64,000 nucleotides of DNA from Epiperipatus broadwayi (GCA_028023455.1 JAQFVV010000966.1:81215-145214); one strand, 5' to 3'; shown: positions 12,414-25,528, numbered from the stretch's first letter. Program-made: numbers and translations. The notes: generated by a model from the sequence alone, not told the origin.

Positions 12414-12500
12414 AAGTTGGACAATTATCAAATAAACTGTAATATTCCTTTTCTATATGTACTGAACAATGATTAAGATATGTGCAAGAGAATGTGATCT

Positions 12501-12578
12501 GGTCCAATTGATGAGTACTGATTCAGCATGAAATGTGAATCTTGGGATTATATATATAAATTTTATATGTCTTTGGTC
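12501..12578 (+). ncRNA. Hammerhead-ribozyme-like fold in PLE tail, copy b
   Basis: GGTCCAA (stem I), TTGATGA in place of CTGATGA (12508-12514), a stem II hairpin built on ACTGATTCAGC, an intact GAAA (12530-12533), then ATGTGAA. The closing stem III strand is disrupted by a TA expansion. TTTGGTC (12572-12578) remains. The first core C is mutated, so this copy is probably inactive. It is the inverted partner of copy a. Confidence 0.4.
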
Positions 12579-12679
12579 ATATGTTTATGATTACATCCCT
12601 CTACAAGGTATTAAAAGAAATATTATTCATTAATGGATAATCTCTAGTTTAATGAATGTCTAATAAAAATTATTAATAA

Positions 12680-13420
12680 ATGCAATTGGAACTTTTTTTA
12701 GAAATTATTACGATTGGGGACAACCTATTAACAAGCTGCACTAACATGCTTGTTCAAAAGGATGTCTCACATGTAATAAATGTATATCACAGCAATTCTC
12801 AATGGAAAATAATAAATATAATGAATTCTAATAGAAAAAAAATGTAATTTAGAATGAGGAGATTTGCTGCAATATATTTTTTAATGATTAACGATTATGA
12901 TATATACTAATATATTTCGTTTTATCCATCGATTTAATTTTTGCATACGTTTTCTTAATTGCTATTATTGTCGCTTACATTGTGGTATGTTTATTTTTTT
13001 TTAATTCTGCAGGAAAGGAAAAAAAAAGATTTAACAATCTAGTGAGAAAATACAATTATCACTGATAGAGAAAACAAGCAATTAGCATTATGTTTAGATT
13101 AGTGAGATAAAAAGATTAGTTTGAAATTATTACACACGGGACATATAAAATATAGATTTATGAGCCAAATAAAGTTCTATTATATTAGTTAAATCTAGAA
13201 ACTTTCTATAAGGATAAATGCTCATATATATAAAATACTTATATTTAATTACCTTTTATTTACTATAATCAATTAAAACATTAAAAAAAAATGATAGTAA
13301 AACCATGCAATTAGTTCTCCACAAATAAATATACTTGAAACGTCACACGTTTTATATTGTAAATAGATTAAACACTTAAATTAAAATTAGTTACAGTTTT
13401 GAATATGTATGCACAGTTTT
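12680..13420. other. A+T-rich intergenic sequence, no gene seen
   Basis: No recognisable gene or clear repeat. Homopolymer A and T runs only. Confidence 0.4.
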
Positions 13421-13425
13421 TTTTT

Positions 13426-13498
13426 CATGTGTCATATCATCATCCGGGAAGCGAACCCGCTAACCCGGGACAACTCTCGACCACCAATGCGCAAAACT
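13426..13498 (-). repeat. tRNA-derived SINE fragment
   Basis: The minus strand contains GCGGGTTCGCTTCCCGG, a good tRNA T-arm/B-box, preceded by GTTGTCCCGGGTTA and followed by TGACACATG. The same order occurs at 54566-54661. The anticodon arm is largely lost, so this is a SINE fragment and not a tRNA gene. Confidence 0.65.
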
Positions 13499-13599
13499 GA
13501 CAATTCCAAAGCAAAAAAGAAATAGTTGTAGAAATTTATTAAATTTTAAAATAAGATTAGCATTTGTTTCAGGTTATCCTGAAAAATTTTCAAACAGGC

Positions 13600-13975
13600 T
13601 TAAGAATACCAAGATTATTTATTAATGTGCAACCATCCAAGTCAGATCCACCACGTGACTAAGAAGTGCCTTTGTGCAAGGTAAATTTTGCGCCCCCCCT
13701 CCCATTCTATGAACTTTCGCAAAAAAAAAAAAAAAATTGAAAATATAGCTTCAGTCATTTAAAGTGTTCAGTAAATACCTTAACTGTTTTATTCATTTAT
13801 TTCTATAAAATAAACACAGAGAATAAAACCCATGATAAAATATTCATTAGATTTGCCATGCCATCTTGATTAAAACTCTCCACTAAAATCTTTTTAAATG
13901 AATCAGTTTATATGTAAAATTAAAATAATAATAATGAAAGCATTGCACTGCTTCTCTATTTTTCCTGGGCCAGTT
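13600..13975 (+). repeat. Dispersed repeat, inverted copy at 19320-19690
   Basis: GTGACTAAGAAGTGCCTTTG, a GCAAGGTAAATTTTGC segment, a poly-C patch, ATTCATTTATTTCTATAAAA and TTGCCATGCCATCTTGATTA run in the reverse order on the other strand at 19690-19320. The two copies sit either side of the 2.1-kb element at 17.0-19.2 kb. No coding capacity is visible. Confidence 0.65.
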
Positions 13976-14054
13976 CTGACATGTTAGCTGCTTGAGGGTG
14001 TGCACATTGTGCAGGGCACGGATGTGCTTCAATACTAGGGTGTCAAGATACTAA

Positions 14055-14520
14055 GATAATTAATACAATTTATATGTAAATAAAACTGTTTACATTTTTG
14101 AACCATTTCATCATTAGAAATAAGTTCTAAATGTAAACATCTTAAATTTAAATATAAGATAAATGCTTCTTTACTTAAACTTATTTGTGACAATTACCCA
14201 GTTTAAAATTTTTAAGCATCATCTTGAAATATGCTACATAAATATTGTTATCAGGCTGATGATAATTTGGCATGATAATTAATAAAACTTATATGTAAAT
14301 GTTTACATTTCTGAATAACTTTATTTGTAGAAACACATTCTCATTGCAAATGTTTATTATTTAAACATGAGATAAATATTTCTTTATTTAAACTTATTGT
14401 GCAGTCACTCTAGCCACCATTGCACATAACCGAATAGATTGATGCTCTTTCATCAATAAAATTTATATGTAAATATAATGTTTAGATTTTCCCAATCATT
14501 TTTATTTAAATGTTCTAATT
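14055..14520. repeat. Degenerate tandem repeat, ~190-210 bp unit, 3 copies
   Basis: AATTTATATGTAAATA-like text followed by GTTTACATTT, a TAGAAA..A.TTCT block and GAGATAAATRYTTCTTTA recurs starting near 14065, 14283 and 14457. The last copy is partial. Confidence 0.6.
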
Positions 14521-15349
14521 TATATAAAAGGTAACATATTATTAATAATAATTTACTTAAAAATAAAACTTATTTTAAAAATACTACTTCATAATTACAG
14601 TAATTCTGCATAGGATGAAATGATCAATGTTTTACAAGTTTTAAATATATTGTTTACTTGGGAGTACTTGTAGGGCATCCTTTTCTGAAATATCAGGTCT
14701 GGTTTTGATGCTTCTCTTTTTTGTTATTATTATCTTGCATTATATTTTTGCACAGTTTGCTAAATAATTTTTTCTATTTTTAATATCTGTTTTTTTAGAT
14801 GACATATAATTTTTACATGTTTTATTAAACAGCTTTTTCTTGAATATGTTCTTTAACTAAAAACTCACAACTGATCCAAAATATAGGCTATGCTTCAAAT
14901 CTAAGAAAAAGAGAATGAGTAAAAAGCATTATTTTTAAAAATTTATTATTGCATGATAAATTATTTAATTTTTAACAAATTTCATGCAAAATTTTTATTA
15001 TCAAATGAAATCAAGTGAAAATATTTTTACTGTAATAGTCTATTTATATATTTATAAATGGAATGTTTATTTCCTTCTTAATAAAAAATATAAACAAATT
15101 TTGTGTCAGAGAGATTCTTATATAAAAATAACAAATGGATTTTGAAAATAGAAAACTTTCTTTTTAGCAAGGTGTTAATGGGATGTACAAAATATTACAG
15201 ATCTTATTTAAAGTTGACCTAGTTTGATGTAAACAATGTAAATAAGAAAATATCAGATTATATATATAATAAAGTGTAGTTTTTGATGGTGGAATAACAC
15301 CAGATAAAAAAATTAAATAGTAGTCTTAGTGTAAATATATTATTATTCA

Positions 15350-15480
15350 AGGAATATGATTTTGTTAATAGGAAATATGAATAAATTTATGAATGAAAGA
15401 TTTTCAATGGTTTTTAAATAAACAACTATTTTTAATGAATTACTGACCTGCTGGTTAAAGTTGATCTAAATATTGATTAA
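15350..15480 (+). repeat. Dispersed repeat, inverted copy at 19835-19960
   Basis: GTTAATAGGAAATATGAATA through AATGAATTACTGACCTGCTG has its reverse complement at about 19960-19835 (CAGCAGGTCAGTAATTCATT). With 13600-13975 this indicates one longer element whose two copies lie inverted about 4 kb apart. Confidence 0.65.
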
Positions 15481-15559
15481 GAAAGAACAATGAATATAAG
15501 CCAGGTGTCAAGATCTCTTTACTCCATGCTATAAAGGGTGGAGCTTCCAAAGAATCATA

Positions 15560-17020
15560 TTCTATATATATATTATAACGTTTTCCGTATTTCTAGGCCT
15601 CTATATGCATTATAAATGCGCGAGTTGATCAAGTTATGCAAAAGAAAAATAAATGTTCATTTATTTTTATTTAAAAAAAAAAAGAATGTTTCATTATTAT
15701 TCTAAAAACATAACTATCTTTCCTGATCAGCTCGGCCTAGAATTATTACTGAGTACAAATGTGAGCTGAATCAGTTTTTAATTTCTACATGAGGGCACCA
15801 GAGTCATTAGACCCACTGAGTCTGCAGCAAACATATTGTAACTCGTAAAGTAATAATTATACGATCTGGGTTAAAATTCCCGTTAAGTAGAAGATATTCC
15901 CCTTTGACTTAATTAAGAAAAATAAATCTATTTAGCAAAGGTAATTTGTATACTAATTTGAATTTAAATAACTAAATATAAAACTTAAATAGAATAACAT
16001 TAATTTTATACACGTACAATGAAAGTTAAGCTAATAATAAAGATTTATTCTAGCCTGTCAAACATTTAATATTTATGATTAAGACAAAATTATAATATTG
16101 GAAAGTATTGTGCATATGAATTTAATAATTTGATTCAAATATTGAAGTAATAACCATTTGGTGGCTTATTTTTTGTGGTAACAGTTTAGTTCACTTCTCA
16201 GCTCACAAATCTTTCGATTCAAAAAAATTATGGGATAACATTTTATCAACTCTCTATTCATAAAGCTTTATGTAAAAGTTATGGCCATTAACTTACCGGT
16301 AAGTTGATATTTAAGTAGGTCATTGATCCTCCGATGTCCAATTCAGTCAGTGGGTAGTCCACAGTAGTTTTTTTTTAGTTTTACTTCTTCCAAATCTCTG
16401 ATCAAATTTAGGTAGAGCCAGACGACGATCTAGGTGACTTTTCTTGAGAGAAAGTGTCAGCAAACGATAGAGTTCTACTCACTCATGGCGAGTGATTTCA
16501 GTTCCTATCTAAGTGGACACATTTTATTAATATTTTTTTTTGTATATAAAAAAAATAGGAGGCACTTCAAATTGCTCAACACTCTCTGGAACAACAAGAC
16601 AAAAGACACTTTTCAAACCTGTAGGCTCCTTTTATATCCCCAGATTCTTTTTCGAAGTTCTGCACATATTCCTTTTTACCTTTTGTTCTATTTTATAAAC
16701 TTCTACATTATTAAACATTTTTTTATTAAAAGTCTCTTTTCTCGTTATGAATTTCTGCCATTTTTAATTACTATCAGAAAGTTGTTTCTGATAGCAATCT
16801 TTTACCTTTGAAATTTCCTTTCACTATTTGAATCAATTATTCAGTATGCACTTTCCAACATTGAATTTGTTTTAGCTAACTTATATTAAAACAGAAAAAT
16901 TAAACTTTCACTGTACGATTTTCTTAAAACAACATTATATTACAAAAAAAAAATTAAAGATCGGGTTCTCTCTCTTTTTATTTAAATGATACGCAATATT
17001 AAATAGTAATTTGTACCATA
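15560..17020. other. A+T-rich intergenic sequence, no gene seen
   Basis: The 125-codon frame at 16434-16811 has no recognisable domain and is rich in Phe, Leu and Ile as expected of T-rich DNA, so I do not call it a gene. A somewhat G+C-richer patch at 16290-16470 could be an old repeat. Confidence 0.4.
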
Positions 17021-17027
17021 TATATTG

Positions 17028-19222
17028 TAACAATCCGGAGAAAGGGAGATTAACGTGATCTGCACTACAGGGCGCCATCTAGGCATTTGAACCTAGAAAA
17101 ATTTATAAAGTAGGCAGATACGTAAGTCCAAAAAAAAAAATTTTTTTTTTTTTTTAAAATTTTGATTCCGGTCATTAGCCCAAGTCACTAGCTCAGGGAG
17201 TAGCAGAGATTTAATAATATCATATCTTATCTAATTATATTTCAATATTAAAAAATAAATAAAATAAGCCACTGCCAGTAATTAACATACAAAAATTTAT
17301 TTACGCACATATATATATATATAAGATTTAACATTATTATTTTAATATAGTTTACTTTAACATTTAACATTATTTTTACTTTTATTTTAAATTTTTAATT
17401 TACATTTTTAAATTTTATACTATTATTAGTTCGCACAGATTTGTTTAAAAATGTTGAGTATAGATCGGTTACATAGATTCCACGGTCAAAAACATTTCAA
17501 AATAAACATAAACGATCAAAATACAAAATCATTGATACCATCAATTGCAGAGGGAAATTTATAAGTAACCCCATAGCATTCACCATAAGATGCTTGCATT
17601 AACACCAATAACTTAAAAGACATCCGAATAAATACATTTTAGATACTCACCATAAGGTATCAGTATTTACCGAATGTCTACATATATTTTGATCGAATAT
17701 GAAAACCAAAAACATAATCAACCGGTAACAAACCCATGCAAGCGTCTATACCCAACTTAAATTTAATGCATCTTTATTTAGAGTGTCGAGTATGAATAGA
17801 CTACATAGATTTGCATTTGAAAAAAACATATTCAATCCTTGTTTAACCTTAGGCCAAAGGTTCGCAGTCAAACCAAACTTCAATCCATCTGATATATCGA
17901 TGTGTTCAATGTAATATGAATACGGCAGCAGAATTAGGTTAAGAGAAGAAACTGCTTCTCATCAGATAGGAATATTAAAACTATCTGACGATGAAAAAAA
18001 ACTCCATAGGAAAGGAACTGCGATCTCTGTCTTATAATTCCTCCCATAGGCAAAACGAGTGTGTGCGGCGTATAATAGCGATTCTGCCCATAGCGAATCT
18101 CATACTACATCTACTAATTACATCAATATATCCAATCCATTGACCTAATTCAACTACAAAATGAATAAGCTAAGATTACCCTCCCTTAATATAACTTTAC
18201 AAATCTATATAGCCATTCACGCCCGACTTAAGTTTAATATTTATATAACTAGCTTAATGAAAAACAGAAATCATAATAAAACTTAAAGAACAAATAAATA
18301 AATAGAAATGATTTTACAAAAGAAATACATTAAATAAAATTATAACTAATTAATAAATAACGTTGGTCAGATAGGATTCTATTTCTTAATTATTTTAAAT
18401 ACGGAAAGTTTTTAATTTAATGTTCATTAATTATAAAGTTCTTACGGTTTTAAACAGTTCCTCTTTATCTGTTGCTTGCTATTTGAATGTGAATTCCCAT
18501 GCTGTCCTTAAAAGATTGGTTGAGTTAGCCGTTGTTTTTTTATTTATTTATCCGGAGGTCTTTTAGTTTAGTTGGTCCTCAATGTAGAAAAACAAACAAT
18601 GTCATTTCTTTCTCTTTTTTTTTTAACAAAACTGAAGGGATTGAAGAGTGCATCTTTTCAATCCCTTCTCCTTCATCTCCACACTAACACATATAGTCAC
18701 ATCGTAATAACTAATCCTAATTTATTTTCAAACCTTTCCTTTTGTAATAATTTTGTGGATTAACTCAACATTACGTCATGATGGTGAAAACCATTTCGTT
18801 GAGGTCTGATTTCCCAATGGATTTCTTTCATTTGCTAAAAGTTTCTATTGTTTTCCTAATTGACCGATGCTTATACATTTAAATGCCCAAAGGCTAGTTT
18901 ACTAATTAAAATAATCATTTCCATTTTACAAAAAATTAATTAACTTGTTTTCAAACTTAAACATATGTTTTTATCTCTAAATATTTTCTGAAAATTTAGT
19001 TTTAAACTACTCTTTTTTTTTAATAAAGTTTTATTTTAATAATTATTTATCTGTGCGATTTTATATATATATGCAAGTTTAAGATGATTTTTTTAATTTT
19101 CAGTTTTTAATTCTTAAAAAAGAAATTTTTATTGGTGAACTTTTTTTTTTTTATGTTTACTAATAAAAAATAATGTAATGTACATATGTGCCCATTACAA
19201 TATAAATAAATGGTACAATATA
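17028..19222 (-). mobile_element. 2.1-kb non-autonomous element, family TTGTAAY, copy A
   Basis: Read on the minus strand, the order of blocks matches copies B, C and D: a TATATTGTA start, TTCGCACAGAT-like blocks, CCCATAGCG.. near GCGGCGTA, TCTGCCTACTTTATAAATTT, then a CCGGATTGTTACAATATA end. Both ends carry TATATTGTA(A/C) inverted, next to TA-rich DNA. No transposase frame is present, so it is presumably mobilised in trans. Several CpG sites are kept, as in copy D. Confidence 0.7.
18633..18668. repeat. Short perfect inverted repeat
   Basis: GAAGGGATTGAA (18633-18644) and TTCAATCCCTTC (18657-18668) form a 12-bp stem with a 12-nt loop inside element A. Confidence 0.75.
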
Positions 19223-19319
19223 TATATATATACGATTTTTAATAACGAGATAAATAACTTATATAATTACTTATATAATATCTATATAATTACTTATATC
19301 TTAGCCAGCATGAGAAGAG

Positions 19320-19960
19320 GAAAGGTGCAGTGCAATATTATCATTACTAATCATTTTAATTTTAGATGTAAACTGATTTATTTAAAAAGATTTTAATGGA
19401 AAGATTTTTAATCAAGATGACATGGCAAATTTGATTAATATGTTTTATTTTAGCATGTGTTTTATTCTCCACATTTATTTTATAGAAATAAATGAATACA
19501 CGTGGTATTTATCTAACACATTAAATTACTAAAGCTATATTTTCATGTTTTTCTTGTGAAAGTGCTGAAATTTTTTTTTTTAATTTACAAATTTTATTTT
19601 ATAGAATTGGGGTGGGGGGTGGCAGTAAAATTTACCTTGAACAAAGATACTTCTTAGTTACATGGTGAGCCTGGGTTCTGATATCATATAAATAATTACA
19701 TAATATATAAGTTACTTTCTTGGTTATCAAAAGTATTATGTATATTAAGAATAGGATTCTTTAGAAGCTTCATTTTTTGTATAGTAGCAAAGATAGCTTG
19801 GCACTTAGTTTATCTCCATTATTCTTTTTTAATCAATATTTAGATGAATTTTAACCAGCAGGTCAGTAATTCATTAAAAGTAGTTGTTTATTTGGAAACT
19901 CATTGAAAATCTCTCATGCATAAATGTATTCAAGATTCCTATTAACAGAAGTATTATATT
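19320..19960 (-). repeat. Dispersed repeat, inverted relative to 13600-15480
   Basis: Contains reverse complements of two separated segments: about 19320-19690 pairs with 13600-13975, and about 19835-19960 pairs with 15350-15480. It is shorter in the middle than the other copy, as if about 1.3 kb had been deleted here or inserted there. Confidence 0.6.
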
Positions 19961-21890
19961 GATTTATTATTTATTATAAATATAATATTAATAAAGATCT
20001 CAAGATAATATTGGTGGGACAAAGGTACAAGTAGCTACGTTAAATTACTACACCTAATTTTTTTTTACATGAACTGTTTTTGCATAATTTTGAAATAACA
20101 CAAGTTAAAAAAAAAATTCTTGCTACATATGTTGTTTTAAAATAATGCAATTGGTAAAAAAGACAGTACTTTGAGATTAGAACTGTTGTGACATATTCAT
20201 AATTGGAATGAAGAAATGGATGTTATTGTCTGAAAGGCTTAAAAAATCTTACATTCTCAAAGTAATTCTTAAATTATCTTAAGTTGTTATTGAATTTTTT
20301 TTTTAATTCTAAATAATTTCATGTAAGTAATACAATATATATATATTAGAAAATTTTAAATGTTTTTAATTCAGTGTTTACTTACAAATTTGTTTCTGAG
20401 GTCAAGTTCATCATGATCACATCACAAAACTATAAAAAAATGTCTGTTATTATTAACTATTTTTTTTTTAAAAAAAATTCATTTCTTTATTTCTCATTAT
20501 TTTAAAAACAAAAATCCATTTTTTTGGAAATATTCCTGAAAATGGAGAAATTTGTTTATCTGCATTGTAATGTTTTTGTCATTTTGTTTTGGAAAGGGAA
20601 ATACTGGTATTTTTGCTTTGTCGCATTTTGACATTTGATTTTTAAAAAAATTTCTTATTGGTATTGATGTTAAAAAAAATTAATTTTGTTTAAATTAAAT
20701 TAATTAATTAATTTAAAATTTAATTTATTAATTTTGCCAAAAGTCAATACATGGTAAGTTATACAGGGCAATGATATTCCAATCATACACAAATGTATGC
20801 GTTTATTGTCAGAAAATGACATTTAATAAAATCTTGGTTACTTTTCTGTTTTATGGGCAAGTAAGATAGCATCTGCATTTTTGATAAATGTATAGTTATG
20901 AGGGCCTACATTTTCTCATTTTGAATGTGTTAGTTTTTAAATTAAAAAAAAATGAATAAGTTAAATGAAATAAAAGTAATAAATTCCAATAAATTACATT
21001 AAAAATCTTTATTTCATTTTTTTATTTTTTTACGTATAATGTGGAAGTGACAATATGCTTTGAACTCTAAAGTTTTGGTGGCTTGTGTAGAGAAACCAAT
21101 CAGTGTTTCATTGTAGGTGTTATCAATTTTCAAGTTTTTTTAAATTTTTTAAACGAAATTTACATTCCTATAACTTATTTTTTATTTATATTTAGTGAGT
21201 ATGAAAGAATTTGATAGTGCACACAAAATGTAACATTTTAACAAAATTTTTCATATGGTTTATCTAATTATTTTCATTGATTTCTTAAGTTCAGAACCAA
21301 TCTTCTTATTTTCCATATATACAATGTATTTGCTTACAGACATTTATTTTATATTTAATTTTCAGAAATCAATCTACCATGTAAAAAGAGTAAGGTATAG
21401 TACAATTGGTTATAAATATAGTATATGTTATAATATTTGTATTGGAGATGTTCTATAAAGTTTTTAGTTAATGTACAATCTCCCATAAAACATTCATATT
21501 TAATTTATTATATGTTTTACTGGTCCTTAATTTCATCCTCATGTTGGTCAATAACCAAAGGTATCCTAAACACATATAAATAACCATGAAAACTATATTT
21601 TCTCTGTGTCCAGAAAAGAGTATATATATATATGATCTCATAAAATCTGGATTATGCAGCAAATGAATCTCATGCCATTGATAATTATAATCTCATGAGT
21701 TAGTTGGTATAGACTCATAACCATATACTAAAAAATTAAAAGATAGTGAAAGCTACAAAGCATATCCAGTTATGGCATTAAGACATATAATTGTTAGATT
21801 TACGAAGTCATATTAATTGAAAAAAATGAATATTATTACTGGGTACATGATTTACCTGTTCCAGACAAGGTTAAGGAATAAAAGGAAATA
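19961..21890. other. A+T-rich intergenic sequence, no gene seen
   Basis: Only homopolymer runs and short palindromic A/T patches (for example around 20690-20730). Frames at 21255-21458 and 21468-21662 overlap on opposite strands and show no motif. Confidence 0.4.
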
Positions 21891-21894
21891 ATAG

Positions 21895-22430
21895 TATAAG
21901 AGAAAAAGAAAGTTTTTTTTTTGTTTTGGCTGTGATAAAAATGGTAAAAAATATTAATAGTTATAAAAATAGTTAAGAGAGGGAGCTGTAGGTTAGAATA
22001 TGAAAGAGAGGTTAAAAAGGAAGTAGAATTACTAGAGAAATGGAGGATAGAGACAGTTGAAAGAATAGATTAAGGTAAGAAAATTTTATATGGAATAATT
22101 AAGAAGGTAAAATGAATGGAAATAAGTATTTAGTTAGAATAAAAGATAAAGTAAGATTATATTGATAGTGATTAAAAATTTTTTTTGGAATAGTGTAATT
22201 AAAATTATTTTATAATGTAAATATTATATGTATTAAAGTTATATGTATAGGTATGTGTTATAAAGAAAGAGGATAAAAAAGATTATAAAAGAATATAAAA
22301 TAGGATGGTAAATATGTTAATGATATTATATGAATTGAAAAGGTTAGGAAATACTTTTAAAAAAATTTAAAACTTTGATAGGAATTTAATAATTTTATAT
22401 AAAATAATATATTTTAATGGTTGTATTTTT
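21895..22430. other. C-depleted stretch including a 299-nt run without C
   Basis: The plus strand has no C from 22055 to 22353 and only a handful from 21961 to 22430, while G stays common (AGGATAAAAAAG, GGTAAGAAAA and similar). No ORF, simple repeat unit or RNA gene accounts for it. Confidence 0.85.
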
Positions 22431-22449
22431 ATGTATATTCATATTTTGT

Positions 22450-25075
22450 AGATCTGATAAAGACTGCATGGTACAGTTGAAACTGTAATCAATATTAAAA
22501 GTTTTTTTTGCTGAAAAGTGAAATGTGGAAGATTTTTGAAATTTAGTATTATACCTGTAAATAATGTTGTTACTATTTCAATTATTATTGGAATGGTACA
22601 AAAGGAGATGATAAAACATTTCCATATCCACTTTTAATTAACATGAGGTAATGGATAAATATTGTAAACCCATCATCTCCAATAGAGTGTCTTGTTATGT
22701 ACATCACTTTATTGATAATACAGACAATCACAAACCAATATTAAAAGTTTTTAGTAGTGAAAACAAACCAATATGGTTTTTGAACATTATATAGGGAACT
22801 TTTTATTATTAAGAGTATTTTTATTGTTTGCAAATAATTTTATTTATTTATATAATTCATTCACAATAAATCAATTATTATTTATAATACAGTTGTTTGT
22901 CACTGATCAAAATTAATATTATTCACATGCTATCTGAACAAATTAGATCATACATCAAATTCATTCTTTTATTTAATTTATTTGCATCATTACTTACTCC
23001 TGTCTTTAGTTAAAATGCAGAATTCAAACAGGTATGATAAGATATAACAAAAACCCTTTGATACCTTAATCATATCCAGAACAGATATAATTTTGATTTT
23101 AAGTTATAATTCTTTTAAATAATAATTGTCTAAATTTAATTTAAAACCCTGAGATAAATAATTGACTTAATAATACATATAATATGGGAAGGAGATACTT
23201 AAATTGCTAGACTTATATAAAGAAACATACTTTTATTAGAATATTTTTTTACTTATTGTACAGTGCTATCGAGTACATACACAAAAGACTATATTAGAAT
23301 TATACTATGAATCCATCCTAGTATCATGAGATATTTATTATTATTACAATAATACATAGCATCAGAATATAATAGTTATTATATTTACCAAATGGATAAA
23401 TGAATATTCATTCATCTTAGCTTTATTTCTGAGAGTTTATATCTGACATAGCAAGCATATCTAATATAAATATATTATTCAATCATGCTTTTCTTGCTCA
23501 TCTCCAATGTGGCCCAATTTTATATTACAATATATAGAACAAGTATCTTGGGAGGGTGGCACAAATGATTTCAAATAGTTTGTTATGCCACATTATGGAT
23601 TCATAGCCAAGAAAACTTAAAAAGTATTCCAACAGGTTTAGAATCCTTTTTTGAATGAGCTTATACATATCAACTAAATTAATGTATATCTGCCTGCTAT
23701 TATCTAAATAGTGTTGAGTTTTCTCTTTACTGTTATTTTATGAGTTATTCTAAAGGTTTTTGCTCTTGACGAAAACCATTTAAAGAATGTTTTATCATCT
23801 TATACATATATATCATATTTTTTAACAGATATAAATATTGAAATATTTTTAAATATATGGAAGATATATTGTAAAATAAAGACAGTAGGAAAATTTATGA
23901 GCTTTGTTTCCTTAAACGTGCATACATTTACTTTAATAGCTTTGTCTCTATATAAGAACTACAGCTGTATTTACAAGAGGAATCTTCTTTTGAGTTCAAA
24001 AGCATTTATCATATAGAATTTTCATTGATTATTATCTCTTCACATTTGACTACGTTTTTTAAAAAAATAAAAATAACAGAAATGTTCATGTATTTAAATA
24101 TATAGAGATAATGTCACTCTATCTGTATAAATGTATTTTATATTTTTCTGGAATCTGCACTAATTCATTTGCTGTGAAAATCGATATGAACATAGAAAGT
24201 GAAAGAAAAATTAACAATAAGAACTAATTCTTCGCTGCCACAATAGCTCCCTTTTTTTTCTCGTGAAGAAATAATTTAATGCTTTAATAGTAAAAAACCG
24301 TTGAAAGAAATTTATTTAAAGTAATTTTCAATCAAGTAATTAATATTGTAAATTGGATACCATTGGATGAAAGTTCGAGCTTGAAATAAGATAAACCAAA
24401 CCTTTAACGAATTCTAATATTTCATACACTTTTATTTAAAATTAAAATGCTCTTTCGATTTGTATAAAATACTTCTTAATCAACCAACCCAAACCATTGT
24501 TCTCATTATCATCATCTCTATAAACTCCTTACACGAAATCACTATTTTTTTTTTTGTTCTGCCTAATATTTCCTTGGCTTGCGATTTAGCTTATATTCAT
24601 AGAATCTCAATTATTTCTTCTGATAAATAGAATCGCAGAAGAAAAAAATGTAATAGTTTTATATTATTATATCATAAATAATTAAAAAAATATATACATA
24701 AACAATTTTTTATTTATTCATCTTTTATTAGTAATTTTTAATTCTTTGATATTGATTATTCTTTCTTTATTTAGACACTTATTTTAATTATATAATTAAC
24801 TCCAAGTTATGTTAGAAACTTTAGTATTTATTTCTCAATGGTTAGAGCAAATAATTTAATTACTCGCTTCGAATCAAATCCTTTTATAAATAATTATTTA
24901 TGACTATCATGGATTTTAGCATTAGACTAAATGTTTATATATATATCCAGATTTTAAAATGAATATAACAATGGCTATCATAACATTTTGGTGTACCTTT
25001 TAGTTATGATAACAACTATGCATTCTTATTATTTGTCTGAAGATTTGTGATGATGGTATATTATTAGACGTAATA
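22450..25075. other. A+T-rich intergenic sequence, no gene seen
   Basis: No credible coding frame or clear repeat on either strand. Confidence 0.4.
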
Positions 25076-25185
25076 TGTTGGATTATTTCCATCATTTATG
25101 AGTGAATGTTGAAAGTATAGAAAATTTTAAACTTTATTTAAACTTTCCAATACAAACAACTTGTTAGCAACAACACACAAATAGA

Positions 25186-25250
25186 CAACACAGGTTAGTA
25201 ATTACACAATGTTTCGAGTAGTAGTATTTTCCACTCTTCTTCAGGTGTTG
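25186..25250 (-). ncRNA. Hammerhead-like fold at PLE end (copy d)
   Basis: Minus strand: CAACAC (stem I), CTGAAGA (25238-25244; fits CUGANGA because the fifth core base varies), a stem II that closes as GAGT/ACTC if one A is bulged, CGAAAC with GAAA at 25212-25215, a minimal stem III ACA-TTG-TGT, then A. GTGTTG (25186-25191) can close stem I across an 11-nt internal stretch. The very short stem III resembles minimal PLE hammerheads. The bulged A makes activity doubtful. Confidence 0.35.
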
Positions 25251-25353
25251 CTGGCCTATATGCACAGTGACAATATTTGTTTTTCGACTAATATTATTCT
25301 CCACTCTTTTTCAGGTGTTGCTGGTCTATATGCCCAGTGACAATATTTGCTTA

Positions 25354-25431
25354 GAAGTTGAACTCACACCTTTAGATTTTTGAATATTGAATTAAAGGCA
25401 AATGCTCTAACCATCTGAGCTATTCTGTCAA
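25354..25431 (-). repeat. tRNA-like segment in the PLE end
   Basis: Minus strand: AATAGCTCAGATGGTTAGAG is an excellent A-box/D-arm (25411-25424), and GTGAGTTCAACTTC (25354-25367) sits where the B-box should be, about 45 nt downstream. Overall length is near that of a tRNA. The anticodon arm is not convincing. It is read as a tRNA-derived promoter module fused to a PLE end, not a functional tRNA. Confidence 0.65.
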
Positions 25432-25528
25432 AGGCAACACATAGCAGAAATTTGATACATTTATATATGAGGGTTGATTCAAATCCTCCTGAGTCCTTCA
25501 ATTTTTTTATATGAGCAAGGTTAATTCG

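Larger units (their letters stand above)
11198..12672. mobile_element. Large palindrome of two PLE 3' ends with nested repeats
   Basis: The inner arms, about 11457-11742 and 11812-12090, are close inverted copies. The spacer 11743-11811 is present only once. Outside the arms, 11323-11432 matches the reverse complement of 12465-12580. The outermost TAATAAAAATTATT / TTATCCATTAATG blocks also recur inverted. The right side is expanded by a (TA)n tract (12123-12202) and a small hairpin repeat (12225-12413). The coding tails in the arms identify a PLE. Confidence 0.75.
25080..25510 (-). repeat. Left outer inverted repeat of the PLE
   Basis: From CATCATTTATGAGTGAATGT (about 25090) to TATATGAGCAAGGTTAATTC (about 25510), this is the inverted counterpart of 28300-28662. 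Shared blocks include TTTAAACTTTATTTAAACTT, GTTAGTAATT, the fold at 25186-25250 and the tRNA-like segment. This copy keeps an A-box that the right copy has lost. Confidence 0.85.

Noticed and set aside
16434-16811. 125-codon ORF
   Set aside because: Phe/Leu/Ile-rich without a motif. I looked for a signal peptide or membrane protein pattern but the T-rich base composition explains it equally well.
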